Shown here in pieces: positions 8,293 through 17,351 of a stretch of DNA of 64,000 nucleotides; position 1 is the first letter of the stretch, and every line of letters begins with the position of its first letter. This stretch comes from DATBLE01 sp963808815 (GTDB lineage Bacteria > Actinomycetota > Thermoleophilia > Gaiellales > Gaiellaceae): assembly GCA_963808815.1 (NCBI GenBank), contig CAWEGI010000016.1, forward strand, positions 1 through 64,000. Reading direction: 5' to 3'. A model generated the notes under the pieces. That model was given only the letters and a program-made list of their open reading frames with translations. It was not told the origin of the DNA and did not search any database. Position numbers and translations under genes: made by a program.

Positions 8293-9395
8293 AGATCCGC
8301 GCCGCGGTCCTCGAGGAGTTCGGTCGGCCGCTCGCGGTCCAGGAGGTCGACCTCGCCGAGCCGAAGGCGGGCGAGGCGCTCGTCCGGCTGGCCGCCTGCG
8401 GCGTTTGCCACACCGACCTGTACACGGCCTCGGGGGCCGACCCCACCGGCTACGCACCGTGCGTGCTTGGCCACGAGGGCGCCGGCGTCGTCGAGGCGGT
8501 CGGCCCGGGCGTCCGCTACGTGCAGCCGGGTGATCACGTCGTCACGCTGTTCGCGCCGGAGTGCGGCGAGTGCGTCCACTGCCGGAGCCCGAGGACGAAC
8601 CGATGCGTGGCGATCCGCGACCAGCAGGGTCTCGGCTACCTCCCCGACGGAACGACCCGCTTCTCCCGGGACGGCGAGCCGCTGCGGCACTTCATGGGCA
8701 CGTCCACCTTCGCGGAGTACACCGTGATGCCCGAGATCGCACTCGCGAAGGTGAGCCCGGAGGCGCCGCTCGACGGGTGCGCCCCCTTTGCCTGCGGCCT
8801 GTCCACCGGGATCGGCGCCGCTCTGAACACGGCGCAGGTCGAGCCGGGCTCGACAGTGGCCGTCTTCGGCTGCGGCCTCGTCGGCCTCGGGGCGGTGATC
8901 GGCGCCCGGCTCGCAGGAGCCGAACGGATCATCGCTTTCGATCTCGCGGCGGAGCGGCTCGATCAGGCGCGGCACCACGGCGCGACCGAGACACGCTTGG
9001 CGGGCGGCGACGCTGTCGACTGGATTCGGTCCGAGACGGACGGGTTCGGCGCGGACTACACGTTCGAGGCCACCGGAAACGTCGCGGTCATGCGGCAGGC
9101 GGTCGAGGCGGCGAGGGAGGCCTGGGGGCTCGCGACCATGTGCGGCGTCGCCGGCAAGGGCGAGGTGCTCGAGGTCGTCCCGCGGCTCCTGATCACGGGC
9201 AGGCGGGTGGCCGGATCGTCGTTCGGCGGGGTCAAGGGCCGCACGCAGGTGCCGCAGTTCGTCGAGCGCTGGCTGGCCGGCGAGATCGACGTCGAGGCGC
9301 TGATCTCCCACCGGATCGCGCTGGACGAGGTCGAACGCGGGTTCGAGCTGATGGAGGCCCAGGACGGCATCCGCAGCGTGATCACGTTCGCGTAG
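8289..9395 (+). CDS. zinc alcohol dehydrogenase, class III-like (thiol-adduct formaldehyde dehydrogenase group)
   Basis: 368-aa medium-chain dehydrogenase. Seen: catalytic zinc ligands in CGVCHTDLYTASGADP and LGHEGAG, an intact four-Cys structural zinc lobe (CGECVHCRSPRTNRC, about residues 96-110), and the NAD fold FGCGLVGLGAV. The sequence GADP after the catalytic Cys and the long loop after the zinc lobe are class III features. Class III enzymes oxidise S-hydroxymethyl thiol adducts of formaldehyde; in actinobacteria the thiol is often mycothiol. Which thiol is used here is inference. Coupled to the upstream cupin. Confidence 0.88.
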   Translation: MKIRAAVLEEFGRPLAVQEVDLAEPKAGEALVRLAACGVCHTDLYTASGADPTGYAPCVLGHEGAGVVEAVGPGVRYVQPGDHVVTLFAPECGECVHCRSPRTNRCVAIRDQQGLGYLPDGTTRFSRDGEPLRHFMGTSTFAEYTVMPEIALAKVSPEAPLDGCAPFACGLSTGIGAALNTAQVEPGSTVAVFGCGLVGLGAVIGARLAGAERIIAFDLAAERLDQARHHGATETRLAGGDAVDWIRSETDGFGADYTFEATGNVAVMRQAVEAAREAWGLATMCGVAGKGEVLEVVPRLLITGRRVAGSSFGGVKGRTQVPQFVERWLAGEIDVEALISHRIALDEVERGFELMEAQDGIRSVITFA

Positions 9396-9483
9396 AGCGA
9401 ATCCAAAGGCCTTTGCGCGCCCTTGTGCCGACTGATGCGGGCGTCATACTCGCCAGGACCGTCAACACGACAGGGAGGTGAAG

Positions 9484-9878
9484 GTGGCTTCGCCAAGGGC
9501 CTGGAGCGGCTGGATCGGCTTCGCCGGCCTGCTGATGATGATCATCGGTGCGATCGACTTCTTCGAGGGGTTGATCGCGGTCATCAGGAAGGAGTACTAC
9601 GCGTTCACGCCGCAGGGCTTGATCATCTTCAACGTGACAACCTGGGGCTGGCTGGCGATGATCCTCGGGATCGTCCTGTTCCTCGTCGGCCTCGGCCTCA
9701 CCGGTGGCGCCGGCTGGGCGCGCTGGGTGGCGATCATCCTGATCGCGGTCAACCTGCTCGGGCACTCGGCTGGCTCGGGAACAGTGCGACTCCGATCTGG
9801 GCGCTGACCGTGGTTGCGCTGCAGATCATCGTGCTCTTCGCGCTGACAGCGAGGTGGAAGGACGCCGGAGCGGTCTAG
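9484..9878 (+). CDS. four-helix membrane protein, DUF7144-like (frameshifted)
   Basis: About 131-aa membrane protein with four hydrophobic segments (WIGFAGLLMMIIGAIDFFEG; WGWLAMILGIVLFLVGLGL; VAIILIAVNLLG; WALTVVALQIIVLFALTARW). The pattern with YYAFTPQGLIIFN between helices 1 and 2 fits the DUF7144 type common in actinobacteria; function unknown. One missing base near 9761 throws off the last helix. GTG at 9484 is preferred to GTG at 9478 because the GGGAGG ribosome site overlaps the latter. A strong hairpin follows the stop. Confidence 0.75.
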
Positions 9879-9903
9879 GGCCGCCGGCAGGCGTTTCTGC
9901 GTT

Positions 9904-9933
9904 CCACGGGGGGCACGGCGGTGTCCCCCGTGG
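9904..9933 (+). terminator. hairpin terminator without U-tract
   Basis: Thirteen-pair stem (CCACGGGGGGCAC against GTGTCCCCCGTGG, one G-U pair) closed by a GGCG loop, 26 bases after the stop of the membrane protein and just before the copper operator. There is no T-run, as is common for actinobacterial I-shaped terminators. It probably insulates csoR from upstream transcription. Confidence 0.65.
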
Positions 9934-9939
9934 AGGCGA

Positions 9940-9956
9940 ATACCCCTAAGGGGTAT
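9940..9956. promoter_or_regulatory. CsoR-type operator
   Basis: Perfect 17-bp palindrome with core TACCCC-TAA-GGGGTA, ten bases before the csoR ATG. It matches the known CsoR operator layout (A-T-A-C-C-C ... G-G-G-T-A-T). It overlaps a possible -10 element (TATAGT, 9954-9959), so bound repressor would block RNA polymerase and the transcript would be nearly leaderless. This implies autoregulation of csoR and the permease. Confidence 0.8.
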
Positions 9957-9966
9957 AGTGGGCACT

Positions 9967-10258
9967 ATGGCGAGCGGCTACGCCGACGGCGAAGGACGAC
10001 CTCGTCAAGCGGCTCCACCGCATCGAGGGCCAGGTCCGCGGGATCGAGCGGATGGTCGTCGAGGAGCGCTACTGCATCGACGTCCTCACCCAGATCGCCG
10101 CGGTCTCGACGGCGCTCGAGTCGGTGGCGCTCGAGATCCTCGACGACCACGTGACCCACTGCGTCGCCGGCGCCCTCGCGTCGGGTGACGAGGCGGACGC
10201 CCGCGTCAAGACCGACGAGCTGCTCGCCGCCGTACGCCGCTTCGCCCGCACGCGGTGA
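9967..10258 (+). CDS. csoR: CsoR-type copper-sensing repressor (frameshifted)
   Basis: About 96-aa metal-sensitive repressor of the CsoR/RcnR (DUF156) family, an all-helical DNA-binding protein. Seen: KRLHRIEGQVRGIERM, then a Cys in RYCIDVL and a His-x3-Cys in DHVTHC. Together these are the C-H-C Cu(I) ligand set of CsoR, not the RcnR or persulfide-sensor sets. Copper binding releases DNA in known members. A one-base indel near 9992 separates the ATG-initiated first eight codons from the rest. The stop overlaps the permease start (TGATG). Confidence 0.85.
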
Positions 10259-11443
10259 TGCTCGCCGTCGACGTCGGGTCGGAGCTCGGCGACGCGCTCT
10301 CGTTCGCGTTCGGGATGCTCTGGGAGATCCTCTGGGCGCTGATCCTCGGATTCGCGCTCTCGGCGGTGGTGCAGGCGGTGGTCTCGAAGAAGGAGATGCG
10401 GCGCCTGCTGCCGGACGACTCGCGCGAAGTCGCTGGTCCGCGCGACCGGCCTCGGCGCGGCATCGTCGTCGTGCTCCTACGCGGCGGTCGCGCTCGCGCG
10501 CTCGCTGTTCCGTCGCGGCGCCGACTTCACGGCGTCGATCGCCTTCGAGATCGCCTCGACCAACCTCGTCTTCGAGCTGGGAATCGTGATCGCGCTGCTG
10601 CTCGGCTGGGAGTTCGTCGTCGGCGAGTTCGTCGGCGGGCCGCTGATGATCATGCTCGTCGCCGTCGGCTTCCGGCTCTTCCTGCAGCGCAAGCTCGTCG
10701 ACGACGCGCGCGAGCAGGCGAACAAGGGGCTCGTCGGCTCGATGGAGGGGCACGCCGAGATGGACATGTCGGCCGGCGGCGAGGGGTCGTGGTGGCAGCG
10801 CCTTACGACGCCGCGCGGCCTGACCGCGACCTCCGACTACTTCGTCATGGACTGGGCGGCGATCTGGCGCGACATCGGCATCGGGCTTCTCGTCGCCGGC
10901 GCGCTGGCGGCGTGGGTTCCCGAGTCGTGGTGGCAGTCGCTCTTCCTGGTCGACCACCCGACCGCGGCGAAGGTCTGGGGGCCGGTGATCGGCCCGCTCG
11001 TCGCGGTGATCAGCTTCGTCTGCTCGGTCGGGAACGTTCCGCTCGCCGCCGTGCTCTGGAACGGCGGGATCAGCTTCGGCGGCGTGATCGCCTTCATCTT
11101 CGGCGATCTGATCATCGCGCCGATCCTCAACATCTACCGCAAGTACTACGGCTGGCAGATGGCCGCGTTCCTCGCGTCGGTGCTGTACGTGACGATGGTC
11201 GCGGCGGGGCTGGGCGTCGAGCTCCTCTTCCAGGCGCTCGGGATCGCGCCGACCGAACGCAACGCGAAGGTCGAGACGGCGAGCGTCACCTGGAACTACA
11301 CGACGTACCTGAACATCGTCTTCCTCGTGCTCGCCGCAGTGCTCTCTGGCGTTACTTCCGGCACGGGGGCGGGATCCGCGATGCTGCGGATGATGAACGT
11401 GCCCGCCGGCGACGGGCACGGGCAGCATCAGCAAGGCGCCTAA
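10258..11443 (+). CDS. COG0701 permease (DUF318, ArsP/SO_0444-like), frameshifted
   Basis: About 394-aa membrane permease. Seen: N-terminal hydrophobic helices (ILWALILGFALSAVVQAVV), then the conserved Gly-Ala-Ala-Ser3-Cys-Ser-Tyr-Ala signature, IASTNLVFELG, and a repeat-like second half with SFVCSVGNVPLAAVLWNGG and FIFGDLIIAPILNIYRKYYG. ArsP and SO_0444 relatives export organoarsenicals or metal(loid)s. An indel near 10428 shifts the frame. Coupled to CsoR and under the same operator, so export of copper or another soft metal is a reasonable inference. It converges on the repeat protein, sharing 4 nt. Confidence 0.82.
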
Positions 11444-13908
11444 CGGCCGAGCGAGACGAGCCAGGTCAACGTGCGCGCGCGCCCGTAACCGTCGACGCCG
11501 GCCAGGCGCAGCGTGTAGTTCCCCGAGCCGAGCAGGAACGGGCCGAAGGCGACCCGACCCGCGCGGCCGAGGAAGTGCTGGTTGACGAGCAGCCTCGCGC
11601 CGCGGTAGGTGCGCAGCCGTCCGTCGTAGATCTGGTTCGCGCGGGCGTGCAGCGTGACCGACCAGACGTCGCCGGCCCGGGTCACCGTCGGCGGCTCGCG
11701 CGTGAGTGTGAACGTCGGAGGCGGCGCGGCGGGCCCGCAGCGCCCCAGGCAGGCCGGCGTCCGCAGGAGTCCGCCCGCGAGCCGCGTCTCGAATACGTAG
11801 AGGCCCGACCGGAGAACCGGGAACGGCCCGATCGCGGACGCGGCCGGCGGCCACCTTGGCAGCGACGGACGTGACCGCACGACCGGCGCGAATGCCCCGG
11901 ACCCGGGCTGTCCCGCCCTTGGTGCTCACGAAGCGGAGTGTGACTCGGTAGCCCGTGCTCGTCTTGACGACGATCGGACGCCCGAGGGAGCGAAGCGTCG
12001 CCGTCTTCACCGGCGTGTTGCTGAACGTCGCAGTCGCGGACTGCGCGGTCGTCAGCTTCACCGCGCAGGTCGTCTTCTTCCCGGTGCACGCGCCGCTCCA
12101 GCCGAGGAACGACTGCCCCGCTGCGGCTCTCGCGGTCAGCGCTGCGGACGCGCCCGCCTTGAAGTGCTGCACGCAGGTCTTCGTCCCGCCGGTGCTCGAG
12201 CAGGCCCCGGCCGAGGTCGACACCGAGCCGCGGCCGAGCACGCGAACCGTCAGCGTCCCCGGCGTCCCGGCGGCTGCGAACGTCGCCGACACGCTCTTCG
12301 CCGCGGTCATGCTGACAGTGCAGGTCGCGGCCGTCCCCGTGCACGATCCGCCCCAGCCCGCGGAAGGATGCTCCCGAAGCGGGCGACTGGCTCAGGACAG
12401 CGGTGGTGCCCGGCGTGAAGGTGGCGGTGCACGTGGTCGCGCCGTTGCCGCAGTTGATCCCGTTGCCCGTGACGCGCCCCGGCCCGGCGGCCGAAACCGT
12501 CAGCGCGAACGTGCTGGTACCTCCCGAGAACGCCGCGGTGACGGTCTTCGCAGCGTTGAACGTGACCGTGCACGTCGGCACCGTGCCGGTGCACGTGCCG
12601 CCGCCCCAGCCGGTGAACGTGGCGCCGCTGGAGGGTGTTGCCGTCAGGGTCACGGCGGAGTTCGCAGCGTGTCCGGCGCTCGTACAGGCGGTCGCCCCGG
12701 AGCCGCAGCTGATCCCGCCGCCCGTGACCGTCCCGTTCCCGGTCACCGAGACGGTCAGGGTGAAGCCCGTCCCCGTCGTGGCGCCGCTGAAGGTGGCGGT
12801 TACGTTCCTCGACTGGGTCATCGACACGGTGCAGGTGGTCGCGCTGCCGCCGCAGGCGCCGGTCCAGCCGATGAAGGTGGCGCCGAGCGCCGGGGTGGCG
12901 ACGAGCGCCGACGGTCGCGCCGGCGGCGAAGTTGGCCGAGCAGATGGACGCGCCGCCGCCGCAGTTGATCGCGCCGCTCCCGCCGGTGACGGCGCCGTTC
13001 CCGCTGATCGCCACGGAGAGGACGTTCGCCTGCGTGAACGTTGCGGTGACCGCCGCGGCCGCGGTCATCGTCACCGTGCACGTGGGCGCAGTGCCCGTGC
13101 AGCTGCCCGTCCAGCCGGTGAAGACGTACCCGTCGCCCGGCGAGGCCGTCAGCGTGACGGCCGAGTTGAGCGCCACGTTGGCGACGCAGGTGCTCGGGCA
13201 GTCGATGCTCCCGCCCGACACGTGGCCGCTGCCCGCGACGCTGACGGTGAGCTGCGCCGTCGAGCCGCCCGCCGGCGCCCACGCAGCGCCCACCTGCCTG
13301 TCGCCGTTCATCTCCACCGTGCAGGAGGCCGCCTGGCCGCTGCACTGGCCGCCCCAGCCCTGGAACACGCTGCCGGCCGCCGGCGTCTGGAAGACCGTGA
13401 GAGTCGATCCGGTCGGGACGACCCAGGCGCAGGACGTGCCGCCGCTCGCGTTGCCGCAGTCGATCGCGCTACCGGGCGGAGTGGGCTCGGGGGCGCTGAT
13501 GTCTCCCTCGTCGCCGGTTGCGGCGACGCCGTCGTCGGCAAAGGTGACCGACAACGTGCTCTGTGACGTCCCGGACTTCGGGCTGAACTCGGCGACGGCG
13601 ATGCTGTCGGAGCCGGAGCCCAGGTCGCACTCGGTGTCGGTGGAACCGCCGCAGTCGCCCGACCAGGTTCCGGCCGCGAACCCGCCGCCGGGTTTCGCGG
13701 AGAGCACGACGTCGGCGGTGTCGCTGAACGCTGCGAAGCACTTCGAGCTTCCACCGCCGCAGGTGATCCCGCCCGGGGTGCTCTTGACCGTCCCCTTGCC
13801 CAGCACCTGCACGGTCACGGTGCGCGTGGCTGTGGAGTGCGCTCCAGCATTGACGACGCCCAGAACCAGCGCGACCAGTGCCAGCATCGGTACGACCCCA
13901 CGCCTCAT
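11440..13908 (-). CDS. secreted Cys-rich beta-repeat protein 1, seven repeats (frameshifted)
   Basis: About 820-aa exported protein. Seen: signal peptide MRRGVVPMLALVALVLGVVN, then seven repeats of about 75-90 aa with the pattern LTVSV-G-G-V-GGGI-C-G---C ... VTLTA-P--G--F-GW-G-C-G----CTV-M ... VTA-F, most with four Cys. These resemble InlB B-repeats (Flg_new_2). A C-terminal domain of about 185 aa begins LRSLGRPIVVKTSTGYRV, contains ACLGRCG and ends TLTWLVSLGR. It is closely related to the C-terminus of the neighbouring protein. Indels near 12915, 12360 and 11850 break the frame. Likely a cell-surface adhesin-like or wall protein; function unknown. Confidence 0.8.
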
Positions 13909-13964
13909 TGCTTCACCCCGTCTCCCCACGAGGGCGCCAGCTTAGACGCGATTCCGAGCATCCG

Positions 13965-15914
13965 CTAGACGTCTCCTGGCAGCAAGGCGTACCAGGTCAG
14001 GGTCCGAACTCGTCCATACGCATCCGTCGCCACGAGCCTGATCCGGTAGCTCCCCGGGGAGAGCAGGAGCGTCCCGGGAGTCGTCGCTCCGACCCGGATC
14101 GGGAAGCGCACCTCCCGGGTGAGCAGCCTGCCGCGGACGACCCGCACGACGGCGCCGGCCGGCTGCGACGACCGGAAGTGCAGGGTGACCGACCAGAGCG
14201 TGCCCGCGTCGTCGACTCTGGGCAGCCCGCGGGTGAGCGTGAACGGGCTGGACGCCGCCCGCTCGCCGCAGCGTCCGAGACAGGCCCTCCAGCGAAGGGC
14301 GCGGCTCCCGAGCCGAAGGTCGAACGTGTAGAAGCCCGGCTTCGCGACCGGGAACGGACCGACCGTCGCGGCCCCGGCTGCGGCGGTGAACGCGAGCGCC
14401 GTCTGAATCCTGCCGGCGCGCAGCGCCTGCATGCGGGCCCTGCCCCGTTCGCTCGTGCGGAAGCGGAGCGTGACCTGGAAGCCGGTCGCTGTACGCGAGA
14501 CCACCGGTCGGCCCAGGCTGCGCAACCCTGCAGAGCCGGTCGCCGGCCCGGAGCCGCCGGAAAAGACGGCGGTCACCCGCTTCGCCTCGTCCATCTCCAC
14601 CGTGCAGGTCGGCGTCTTGCCGCTGCAGGCTCCACCCCAGCCGACGAACGTCGCGCCGCTCGCGCGCGTCGCCGTCAGGCCGACGCTCGCACCCTGTCGC
14701 TGACGCGCCGTGCACGCGGCTCTGCCGTTGCCGCAGGTGATCCCGCCGCCCGTGACCGTCCCGTGCCCGGTGACGGCGACGGTGAGCGCGACCTGCGCGC
14801 TCGAGCCGCCCGAGAAGGTGGCCGTGACGCTGCGCGCCGCGCTCATGGTCAAGGAGCACGTCCGCGACGAGCCGCTGCACGCCCCGCCCCAGTCCTGGAA
14901 CGTCTCGCCGGAGCTGGGCTCGGCGGTCAGCGTCACGTTCGTCCCGGCGGCCGGCGTGGTCGAGCACGTCGTCCCGCCGGCGCCGCAGTTCAAACCGCCG
15001 CCGGTCACCGTCCCGCTGCCCGTCACCGAGACGCTCAGCGGGAACGTGGTCGGCCCGACCGTTCCGCCCGAGAAGTTCGCGGTCACGCTCTTGTCGCCGC
15101 TCATCGTGACCGTGCAGGTCGCTCCGCTCGTGCTCGTGCAACCGCTCCAGCTCGTGAACGAGCCGCCGGAGCCCGGAGTGGCAGTCAGCGTCACGTCCTG
15201 GCCCGAATCCTCGTCGGCGCTGCAGCCGCTGGACGAGCCGCTCGTACAGGCGATCCCGCCGCCGGTGACGGTGCCGTTCCCGTTCACGGAGACCGTGAGC
15301 CGAGGCTTCCTGAAGCTCCCGGTGGCGGTCTTGTCGTCGTCCATTTGCAGGGTGCAGCTGCGTGAGGTGCCGCTGCACGCGCCGCTCCAGCCGCCGAACA
15401 CGAAGCCGGAGTCGGGCGTCTCGACGATCGTCAGCGTCGAGCCGACCGTGACGTCGGTCGTGCAGTCCTCGTCGCCGGTGTCGCAGTCGATGTTCTCGCC
15501 CGAGATGTTCCCCCCGTCACCCTGGGCATCGCCGTTCGCCTTCACCGTCAAGGTCTTGTCGCCCGGATCGGGCGACTGGTCGAAGGTGGCAATCACCTCG
15601 TGGTCGCCCTCGTCGAGATCGAAGTCGACGTCGCAGGTGGCCCCGCTGCAGTCGGCGCCCCAGCCGTTGAACGTCCAGCCCGACGCCGGGGCCGCGGTGA
15701 ACGTCACGCTGCCGGTCCCGCTGTAGGAGATGCGGCAGACGGTCGCGCCGTTTCCGCAGTTCATCGAGCTCTTGTTGTCGCTGACGACGCCGCGGCCGAT
15801 CACCTGCACGCGCACGGTCGTGGTCGTCGCCGCCGCGTGTCCGACCGCTCCGCCGACCCCGATCGTTAGCGTCGCGAGCGCCACCAGGCTCCACGCTGCT
15901 GCTCTCGCCGCCAT
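13965..15914 (-). CDS. secreted Cys-rich beta-repeat protein 2, five repeats
   Basis: 649-aa exported paralogue of the downstream protein, with an intact frame. Seen: signal peptide (residues 1-28, LVALATLTIGVGGAVGHAAA) and five four-Cys repeats (about residues 30-460) with GWGGACSG and CTVTMS-like cores. The C-terminal domain of about 185 aa (about 464-649) starts LRSLGRPVVSRTATGFQV, carries ACLGRCG and LWSVTLHFR, and ends LTWYALLPGDV. The paired Cys in each repeat probably form disulfides outside the cell. No LPxTG or membrane anchor is visible. Start ATG. Separated from hemolysin-III by 160 bp in which I see no gene. Confidence 0.85.
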   Translation of the reverse strand: MAARAAAWSLVALATLTIGVGGAVGHAAATTTTVRVQVIGRGVVSDNKSSMNCGNGATVCRISYSGTGSVTFTAAPASGWTFNGWGADCSGATCDVDFDLDEGDHEVIATFDQSPDPGDKTLTVKANGDAQGDGGNISGENIDCDTGDEDCTTDVTVGSTLTIVETPDSGFVFGGWSGACSGTSRSCTLQMDDDKTATGSFRKPRLTVSVNGNGTVTGGGIACTSGSSSGCSADEDSGQDVTLTATPGSGGSFTSWSGCTSTSGATCTVTMSGDKSVTANFSGGTVGPTTFPLSVSVTGSGTVTGGGLNCGAGGTTCSTTPAAGTNVTLTAEPSSGETFQDWGGACSGSSRTCSLTMSAARSVTATFSGGSSAQVALTVAVTGHGTVTGGGITCGNGRAACTARQRQGASVGLTATRASGATFVGWGGACSGKTPTCTVEMDEAKRVTAVFSGGSGPATGSAGLRSLGRPVVSRTATGFQVTLRFRTSERGRARMQALRAGRIQTALAFTAAAGAATVGPFPVAKPGFYTFDLRLGSRALRWRACLGRCGERAASSPFTLTRGLPRVDDAGTLWSVTLHFRSSQPAGAVVRVVRGRLLTREVRFPIRVGATTPGTLLLSPGSYRIRLVATDAYGRVRTLTWYALLPGDV

Positions 15915-16074
15915 CCCCGCGGTCCAGCTTAGCCCGGCTCGGCGAAGACTGTTCGGGTGGGGCGCGGCGTGTTTCCTCTAGCTCTTCCCCGCGGTCGCGC
16001 GCCAGCCCTTTGCGGCCGGTCGCGCGCCCCCTTTCGCAGTTCGGCCTTCCCGCCGACCCGCGAGACGGAAACGC

Positions 16075-16767
16075 CTAGACCGGATGGACGACCCAGAACG
16101 CGACCACCGCGTACTGGAGCCCGACCGCGGCGACAACGAGTACGTGGAAGATCTCGTGGTAGCCGAAGACCGCCGGAAGAGGGTTCGGGCGGCGCATTGC
16201 GTAGACCACCCCGCCGGCCGTATAGAGCAGGCCTCCGGCGAGCACGAGCGACGAGCCGCTCCAGCCGACGCCCTTGATCAGCTGCGGGAAGACGACCACC
16301 GCCACCCAGCCGAGCGCGATCGCCAGCGTCGCTGCCAGCCACTTCGGGGCGTCCACCCAGAGGAACTTGAACAGGATCGCCGCCAACGCGCCGCTCCAGA
16401 CGACCGCGAGGATGGTGATGCTCCAGGCGCCGTCCAGCACGAGCACGGCGAAGGGCGTGTACGTGCCCGCGATCAACAGGAAGATGCCGGCGTGATCGAC
16501 ACGGCGCGACCAGCGGTAGCCACGCTCCCGCCAGACGATGCGGTGGTGTAGCGCGCTCGCGCCGAACATGAGCGCGACGGCGGCGGCGAACACTGCCGCG
16601 GCTGCCTGGGCCTGCCCGCCCGGCGCGAACGAGACGAGCAACGATCCGAGCGCCAGTGCGACGAAGAATGCGTAGAGATGAAAGACGCCTCGGAGCCTCG
16701 GCCGGCCGAGCGCGTGGCCACGCCCGTCGGCGTGTTGCTCAACGGTGCCGGAAGACGATGCGTCCAC
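16075..16767 (-). CDS. hemolysin III family (PAQR-type) membrane protein
   Basis: 230-aa seven-helix membrane protein of the YqfA/HlyIII branch of the PAQR superfamily. Seen: metal-site motifs ASALHHR (about residue 70), RVDHAGIFLLIAGTYTPF (about 88) and GYHEIFHVLVV (about 200), which supply the Ser/His/Asp cluster found in these predicted zinc-dependent hydrolase-like proteins. Length is normal. The role in bacteria is uncertain: membrane lipid homeostasis is suggested and haemolysis is doubtful. The start overlaps the 3' end of infA by 29 bp, so it is probably in the cspA-infA transcript. Confidence 0.9.
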   Translation of the reverse strand: MDASSSGTVEQHADGRGHALGRPRLRGVFHLYAFFVALALGSLLVSFAPGGQAQAAAAVFAAAVALMFGASALHHRIVWRERGYRWSRRVDHAGIFLLIAGTYTPFAVLVLDGAWSITILAVVWSGALAAILFKFLWVDAPKWLAATLAIALGWVAVVVFPQLIKGVGWSGSSLVLAGGLLYTAGGVVYAMRRPNPLPAVFGYHEIFHVLVVAAVGLQYAVVAFWVVHPV

Positions 16768-16960
16768 GGGTCAGGTCATAGGGGGACAGTTCGACCCGGA
16801 CACGGTCGCCGGGGAGGATCCTGATGCGGTAGCGCCGCATCTTGCCGGCGGTGTAGCCGAGGGTCTCGTGGCCGTTGTCGAGCTTGATCCGGAACATGCC
16901 GCTCCGGAGTGCCTCGACCACCTCGCCCTCGAACTCGATCTTCTCTTCCTTGTCGGCTAT
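16739..16960 (-). CDS. infA: translation initiation factor IF-1
   Basis: 73-aa OB-fold factor that binds the 30S A-site. Seen: KIEFEGEVVEALRSGMFRIK, LDNGHETLGYTAGKMRR, RILPGDRVRVELSPYDLTRG and terminal IVFRHR, a complete IF-1. The first codon in register with the family N-terminus is ATA (16960-16958), eight bases after a good AGGAG. No ATG, GTG or TTG lies between that site and the conserved core. Either a rare AUA start or an ATG misread. It is not in the usual rpmJ/rpsM neighbourhood; here it follows a cold-shock gene. Confidence 0.9.
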   Translation of the reverse strand: MADKEEKIEFEGEVVEALRSGMFRIKLDNGHETLGYTAGKMRRYRIRILPGDRVRVELSPYDLTRGRIVFRHR

Positions 16961-16984
16961 CTGCCGGTCTCCTTCGGTCGGAAC

Positions 16985-17013
16985 GCCGTGCGCCCCCCAG
17001 CGGGGCGCACGGC
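16985..17013 (-). other. strong hairpin between cspA and infA
   Basis: Perfect 12-bp GC stem (GCCGTGCGCCCC with GGGGCGCACGGC) and a five-base loop, 18 bases after the cold-shock stop and ending shortly before the infA ribosome site. No T-run on the transcribed strand. It could be a partial terminator, an mRNA 3'-end stabiliser for the cold-shock message, or a structure tuning infA translation. Confidence 0.6.
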
Positions 17014-17031
17014 AGTCTCTTCCACGAGCGC

Positions 17032-17241
17032 CTAGGCGGCGACCATGGTCACGCTGGTCGCCTCGGGGCCCTTCTGACCCTCGCGGGCCTCGAACTCGAC
17101 CCGAGCACCCTCGTCGAGGGACTTGTAGCCCTCGCCGGCGATCTGCGAGAAGTGGACGAACAGGTCCTTGCCGCCCTCGTCGGGCGTGATGAACCCGTAC
17201 CCCTTCGCGGCGTTGAACCACTTGACGGTACCGGTAGCCAT
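17032..17241 (-). CDS. cspA: cold-shock protein, CspA family
   Basis: 69-aa cold-shock domain protein, a single-stranded RNA/DNA chaperone. Seen: RNP1-like KGYGFI and RNP2-like LFVHFSQI within GTVKWFNAAKGYGFITPDEG, the full five-strand barrel, and the usual end EATSVTMVAA. The ATG at 17241 is chosen over an in-frame upstream start because GGGAGG lies seven bases before it. Its 5' region (about 100 bp up to 17351) faces a divergent gene and should hold the promoter. infA and hemolysin-III follow on the same strand. Confidence 0.93.
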   Translation of the reverse strand: MATGTVKWFNAAKGYGFITPDEGGKDLFVHFSQIAGEGYKSLDEGARVEFEAREGQKGPEATSVTMVAA

Positions 17242-17351
17242 ATGAACACCTCCCTTACCACTCACGAACGGGCAGAGAAGCGCAAGAGACTGCGACTCGC
17301 TCGGTACTCGTTCTCAGTTCGCGGAAGCCTAGCAACGCTACAACTCAATCG

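Noticed and set aside
11955..13945. Plus-strand frames with Val/Pro/Thr repeats opposite the repeat protein
   Set aside because: Periodicity is the mirror image of the minus-strand repeats; no start signals or signal peptide.
11440..15914. CRISPR-like or tandem DNA repeats
   Set aside because: Periodicity is at protein level (about 75-90 codons) with diverged DNA; no short identical repeats with spacers.
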